The notes under the pieces were generated by a model. That model ran no database searches. It was not told the origin of the DNA and saw only the letters and a list, made by a program, of their open reading frames with translations. 64,000 nucleotides of DNA from Pseudoxanthomonas dokdonensis (lineage in GTDB: Bacteria > Pseudomonadota > Gammaproteobacteria > Xanthomonadales > Xanthomonadaceae). Below are positions 58,022-64,000 of this stretch, piece by piece. The position numbers and the translations under genes are program-made. Numbering within the stretch: position 1 is the first letter of the stretch; every line of letters starts with the position of its first letter. The stretch is taken from assembly GCF_001431405.1 (NCBI RefSeq), contig NZ_LDJL01000002.1, positions 299,289 through 363,288 on the forward strand, in the 5' to 3' direction.

Positions 58022-58062
58022 AAAACAAAGGGGTTAGGCCGCGAAGCCTAACCCCTTGTTTT
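58022..58062. terminator. Bidirectional terminator
   Basis: A 12-bp perfect stem (AAGGGGTTAGGC / GCCTAACCCCTT) with a 6-nt loop is flanked by an A-rich left and a T-rich right side. It serves the minus-strand aceE and the plus-strand zinc-ribbon gene. Confidence 0.88.
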
Positions 58063-58065
58063 ATT

Positions 58066-58127
58066 TGGTGCGAAGGTGGGACTCGAACCCACACGGTTTT
58101 AAGGCCGACGGATGTTGAGTCCGCCGC
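58066..58127 (-). pseudogene. 3' fragment of a tRNA-Leu(CAA) gene, att-like scar
   Basis: On the minus strand the sequence reads from the end of the D arm through an anticodon arm (GCGGA-CTCAACA-TCCGT, anticodon CAA), a long variable arm (CGGCCTTAAAACCG), a T arm (GTTCGAGTCCC) and CCTTCGC-ACCA. No 5' half follows; aceE's stop lies there instead. Position 37 is C where tRNAs have a purine. Such 3' ends are left by tRNA-targeting integrases. Confidence 0.72.
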
Positions 58128-58136
58128 CTTCAAACA

Positions 58137-60827
<2,691 letters not shown>

Positions 60828-61058
60828 CGCCACTCCACTCCAATTGCACGCCGCGCGTGGGCACGGTCGTCGTCAGGTTCAAGAACCCTGAAGTGTAGCG
60901 CACGCCGGCTTTGACAATGATGGCTACGGCCCCGTATGGCGGCGTTTTGCGGCTGTCCAAGGGACATTTGGACAACACCAAAATCAGACCTGTGACGGCG
61001 GCTTAATTGTGATTTAGCCTATGATGCACTGGCGGGGATTCCGCTTGGGGGCGCTGGC

Positions 61059-63050
61059 TTGGAAGCGACGCGGCAGGACGTGCAGACGGCAGTATCCGAC
61101 CCTGGTCCGGGCAAGATTGCCTGGTGGCACAGCCTGCGCATGCGCATCGCGCTGTGGGCCGGGGTGGTCAACGTGTTGCTGGTGCTGCTGCTGACCGCGG
61201 CGATGTCGTGGTTTGCGCATTCGCTGATTGTCGACAACGCCCGCCGCAACACCGTCAATGCAGCGCGCGACACCGCCGGCCGGCTGGACAACGCGCTGCG
61301 CTCGGTGACGGTGACCACCCAGGGGCTGTCGGAACTGGTGGTCAATTCGCAGCTGACCCGGGCCGAGCTGACCACCACCCTGCGGGCGATGGTCAAGGCC
61401 ACCCCCGGCAGCACCGGTGGCTCGCTGGTGCTGGAGCCGCACAAGGGCGAGCCGGCGTTTGCCCGCTACATCAGCGCCAGCGGCAGGGAACGCGACCGCG
61501 ACCTGATTGCCGCCCATTACGACTACCAGGCCCAGCCGTGGTACCAGCGCACGCTGGCCTCGCCGGGTGGCTGGTGGTCGGAGCCGTATTTCAGCGAAAC
61601 CGCCGGCGGCATCTGGATGGTCACCTACAACATGCCAGTGCGCGGCAACGGCCGCCGTGCGCGCACGCTGGGCATGCTCAGCCAGGACCTGCCGCTGGAC
61701 TACCTGACCCGCAATTTCCGCGCCCTGGCCGAGCTGCCGGGCTGGCGGGTGCGGCTGGTGGCGCCGGAAGGCACGCTGGCCTACGACCCCAGCGTGGGCG
61801 TGCAGGACAGCGTCTCGCTGGTCAAATACATCCGCGACAGTGGCCGCCCGGATCTGCAGCCGGCGCTGGAGGCCATCCGCCTGCAGCAACCGCTGGAACT
61901 GACCCACGTCGATGCCGTCAGCAAGCAGGCGGTGTACACGATGGTGCAACCGGTCGGCCAGAGTGGCTGGACGCTGATGATCGGGCAGTCGTATTCGCTG
62001 GTGATGGCGCGCCTGCACAAGGCACTGGCGCTGCTGATTGTCGGCGGCGTGCTGGTGGCGCTGCTGTGCATGTTCGTGGTGCGCAAGCTGGCCAAGCGGA
62101 TCAGCCGGCCGATGGAGGAGCTGACCGAATCGGCGCGCTATCTGGAGCAGGGTTATTACGACACCGCGGTGGCCCACACCGGGCGCCGCGACGAGGTCGG
62201 CCTGCTGGCGCGCACGCTGGACCACGCGCGCACGTCGATCCAGCAGCAGCTGGATGAAATCGAGGAAATGGGCGCGGCGCGGCAGAAAATGGAGAGCGAG
62301 CTGGCGATTGCCCGCGACATCCAGCTGTCGATGCTGTCGCCGGGCCGCCAGCTGCAGGCCGGCGGGCACACGCTGGAAGCCCACGCGCTGCTGGAGCCGG
62401 CCAAGCAGGTCGGCGGCGACTTCTACAGCTTCATCGAAGCCGAAGGCCAGCGGCTGTGGTTCGCGATTGGCGATGTCTCCGACAAGGGCGTGCCGGCGGC
62501 GTTGTTCATGGCCCGCACAGTGACGGTGCTGGAAGTGGCGGCATGCTCGGGCGCATCGCCCAGCGACGTGCTGGTCGAAGCCTCGAAGCGGCTGGTCGAA
62601 GGCAACGACACCTGCATGTTCGCGACCGTGCTGTGCGGCTACGTCGACATCCACAGCGGCTACTGCGTGCTGGCCAGCGCCGGCCACGAGGCACCGCTGA
62701 TCGTGCATGCCAACGGACATTCCGAATTCATCCCGGTGCCGGCCGGCGCGCCGCTGGGGTTTGAAGTCAGCGACAGCTTCGCCCAATGGCGCGGCCAGCT
62801 GTTGCCCGGCTCGACCCTGCTGGCCTATACCGATGGCGTCACCGAAGCGTTCAACCCGGTCAACGAAGCCTTCGGCGAGCAGGCCTTGCTGCAGGCCACG
62901 CTGGCCGACAGCGACGCACTGCGGCAATGCCAGCACCTGGTCGAGCGGGTGCATGCGTTCGCGCGGCCGGCCGAGCAATCCGATGACATCACGGTACTGG
63001 CGATCCGCCTGTGCCGCGATGACGTGCCCTCTTCTCCCGAAAGGCCCTGA
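61059..63050 (+). CDS. Sensor PP2C (SpoIIE/RsbU) phosphatase
   Basis: About 663-residue membrane protein. It has a transmembrane helix near residue 35, a periplasmic dCache-like sensor at about 60-325, a second helix near 330-350, HAMP at about 350-405 and a PP2C domain at about 440-650 (AKQVGGDFYSF, GDVSDKGVPAALFMA, SAGHEAPL, YTDGVTEA, QSDDITVL). It dephosphorylates a STAS protein in a partner-switch system. TTG 61059 is the longest start; ATG 61140 is possible. It overlaps the next gene's leader by 2 bp. Confidence 0.9.
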   Translation: MEATRQDVQTAVSDPGPGKIAWWHSLRMRIALWAGVVNVLLVLLLTAAMSWFAHSLIVDNARRNTVNAARDTAGRLDNALRSVTVTTQGLSELVVNSQLTRAELTTTLRAMVKATPGSTGGSLVLEPHKGEPAFARYISASGRERDRDLIAAHYDYQAQPWYQRTLASPGGWWSEPYFSETAGGIWMVTYNMPVRGNGRRARTLGMLSQDLPLDYLTRNFRALAELPGWRVRLVAPEGTLAYDPSVGVQDSVSLVKYIRDSGRPDLQPALEAIRLQQPLELTHVDAVSKQAVYTMVQPVGQSGWTLMIGQSYSLVMARLHKALALLIVGGVLVALLCMFVVRKLAKRISRPMEELTESARYLEQGYYDTAVAHTGRRDEVGLLARTLDHARTSIQQQLDEIEEMGAARQKMESELAIARDIQLSMLSPGRQLQAGGHTLEAHALLEPAKQVGGDFYSFIEAEGQRLWFAIGDVSDKGVPAALFMARTVTVLEVAACSGASPSDVLVEASKRLVEGNDTCMFATVLCGYVDIHSGYCVLASAGHEAPLIVHANGHSEFIPVPAGAPLGFEVSDSFAQWRGQLLPGSTLLAYTDGVTEAFNPVNEAFGEQALLQATLADSDALRQCQHLVERVHAFARPAEQSDDITVLAIRLCRDDVPSSPERP

Positions 63051-63052
63051 GC

Positions 63053-63493
63053 ATGCTGATCCACCTGACCGTCCCCGGCGAGTCTTCCCACGTCGAAGAT
63101 CTGAACACCGCGCTGGACGCGGTGCTGAGCCGCCACCGCATCGACCAGGCCGTGCGCGACGACGTGCGGCTGATTGTCGAGGAACTGGCCAGCAACGCCA
63201 TCGGCCACGGTGGCGCCGACGTCAGCCAGTCGCCCGAACATGCGCTGTCGGTGCACCTGGTGCTGGACGGAGACCTGCTGCGGCTGGAATTCCGCGATAC
63301 CGGCAGCGCCTACGACCCGTTGGCCGCGCCCGACCCGGACCTGGATGCCGATGTCGAGGATCGGCCGATTGGCGGGCTGGGGATTTTCCTGATCCGGCAA
63401 CTGGCCGAAGACATCGCTTACGAACGCCGCGACGACCTCAACATCCTGCGCATCAGCCTGCGCCACCCACCCTTGGAGAATCCCGATGCTTGA
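63053..63493 (+). CDS. RsbW-like anti-sigma / serine kinase
   Basis: 146-residue GHKL-fold ATPase. The N-box reads LIVEELASNAIGHGG and the G1 box is LEFRDTGSAYDPL, followed by GGLGIFLIRQLAEDIAYER. This is the switch kinase that phosphorylates the STAS protein. It starts 2 bp after the phosphatase gene and overlaps the STAS gene by 8 bp. The sigma factor or other target is not in the window. Confidence 0.9.
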   Translation: MLIHLTVPGESSHVEDLNTALDAVLSRHRIDQAVRDDVRLIVEELASNAIGHGGADVSQSPEHALSVHLVLDGDLLRLEFRDTGSAYDPLAAPDPDLDADVEDRPIGGLGIFLIRQLAEDIAYERRDDLNILRISLRHPPLENPDA

Positions 63494-63875
63494 AATCCAG
63501 ATCCAGCGCAGTGGCAGCGGCAGCGACCGGGTCAGCCTGTCCGGCCGCCTGGATACCCACAGCTACCAGCAACTCGACGACGCCCTGGCCCCGCTGCTGG
63601 CGACCTCGACGCCGGGCTCGCTGGTGCTGGACCTGTCGCTGCTGGAGTACATCAGCAGCGCCGGCATCCGCTCCATCTTCAAGGCCCGCAAGGCGCAGGC
63701 CGCCAACGGCGGCAAGCTGCTGGTGGTCAACCCGCAACCGCAGATCCAGAAAGTCTTCGACGTGGTCAAGGCAGTACCGCTGAACGATATCTTCGGCTCG
63801 GTCGCCGAAGCCGACGCCTACCTGGACGCCATGCAACGCAAGGTGCTGGAAGGCGACGATGGGGATGATGATTGA
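63486..63875 (+). CDS. STAS domain anti-sigma factor antagonist
   Basis: 129-residue STAS protein. The phosphorylation site is LEYISSAGIRSIFKAR (Ser, about residue 57), preceded by VSLSGRLDTHSYQQLDDAL. It is the switch substrate of the kinase and phosphatase encoded upstream. An acidic tail (GDDGDDD) ends it. Confidence 0.92.
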   Translation: MLEIQIQRSGSGSDRVSLSGRLDTHSYQQLDDALAPLLATSTPGSLVLDLSLLEYISSAGIRSIFKARKAQAANGGKLLVVNPQPQIQKVFDVVKAVPLNDIFGSVAEADAYLDAMQRKVLEGDDGDDD

Positions 63876-63913
63876 GGGTGAGTATGCGAGTGGGGCGGCC
63901 CCACGCTGGCCCT

Positions 63914-63972
63914 CGTATCAAGTACGGCGCTGCTGGAGCGCCCCCACCCCAACCCCCGTATCAAGTACGGGG
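63914..63972. repeat. Two copies of a CGTATCAAGTACG hairpin
   Basis: CGTA-TCAAG-TACG at 63914-63926 recurs at 63957-63969, where the stem extends to CCCCGTA / TACGGGG. Noncoding, downstream of the partner-switch operon. Confidence 0.6.
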
Positions 63973-64000
63973 CAGGCTCTCCCCCGTAAACGGAGGAGGG

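Noticed and set aside
48971..58065. Integrase or transposase gene in the island
   Set aside because: All frames were checked for tyrosine or serine recombinase and DDE motifs and none was recognised.
61014..62978. A 654-codon frame antisense to the PP2C phosphatase gene
   Set aside because: His/Gln/Arg-rich shadow with no start signal or domain.

Overview
The window is a GC-rich chromosomal segment of a gammaproteobacterium, most likely Lysobacterales (Xanthomonadaceae; Stenotrophomonas, Pseudoxanthomonas or Lysobacter-like). The evidence is family content: a homodimeric-type pyruvate dehydrogenase E1 (aceE), a Pseudomonas amyloderamosa-type secreted isoamylase, DUF3016, DUF3297 and DUF2272 proteins, an ECF42/YCII cluster, and an effector with what looks like a Xanthomonadales T4SS signal domain (XVIPCD). 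Genus is an inference from families; no rRNA gene is present.

Layout. 0-3.7 kb: end of a mechanosensitive-channel-like gene, then a minus-strand module of lipoprotein, DUF2235-type lipase effector and small membrane protein. 3.9-13 kb: YbbAP-like ABC exporter with divergent tesA, a FrnE-like DsbA, a BetT transporter and a porin-like protein. 13-24 kb: MsrB, a HipA-like/DUF3037 pair, a LysR regulator divergent from an aldo/keto reductase, and an ECF42 sigma factor with VOC and YCII genes. 24-35 kb: large MscS channel, secreted small proteins, MFS and HPP membrane proteins, an S9 peptidase and lipoproteins. 35.6-37.5 kb: a tightly coupled cluster with three tandem LprI-like genes. 37.6-42.7 kb: isoamylase and a HupE/DUF4198/DUF4331 operon.

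43.3-47.1 kb holds a second, paralogous copy of the effector module. The gene order is the same, but the lipoprotein (putative immunity) gene is duplicated with a 309-bp identical tract, and the effector lacks the recognisable XVIPCD-like region. No secretion-system structural genes are in the window, so both are orphan modules.

47.4-58.1 kb looks like a defence island. It begins next to an adhesin-like gene that seems to stop short. It carries a Dcm-type C5 methyltransferase, Vsr, an MvaI/BcnI-type restriction enzyme, an XRE regulator, a HEPN-like protein and an OLD-family nuclease broken by a one-base frameshift. Three copies of an 87-bp palindromic repeat and a duplicated gene fragment are scattered through it. 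Its right edge is a 3' fragment of a tRNA-Leu gene beside aceE, which resembles an integration scar. No integrase is visible.

58.1-64 kb is core: aceE, then a divergent partner-switch operon (sensor PP2C phosphatase, RsbW-like kinase, STAS protein).
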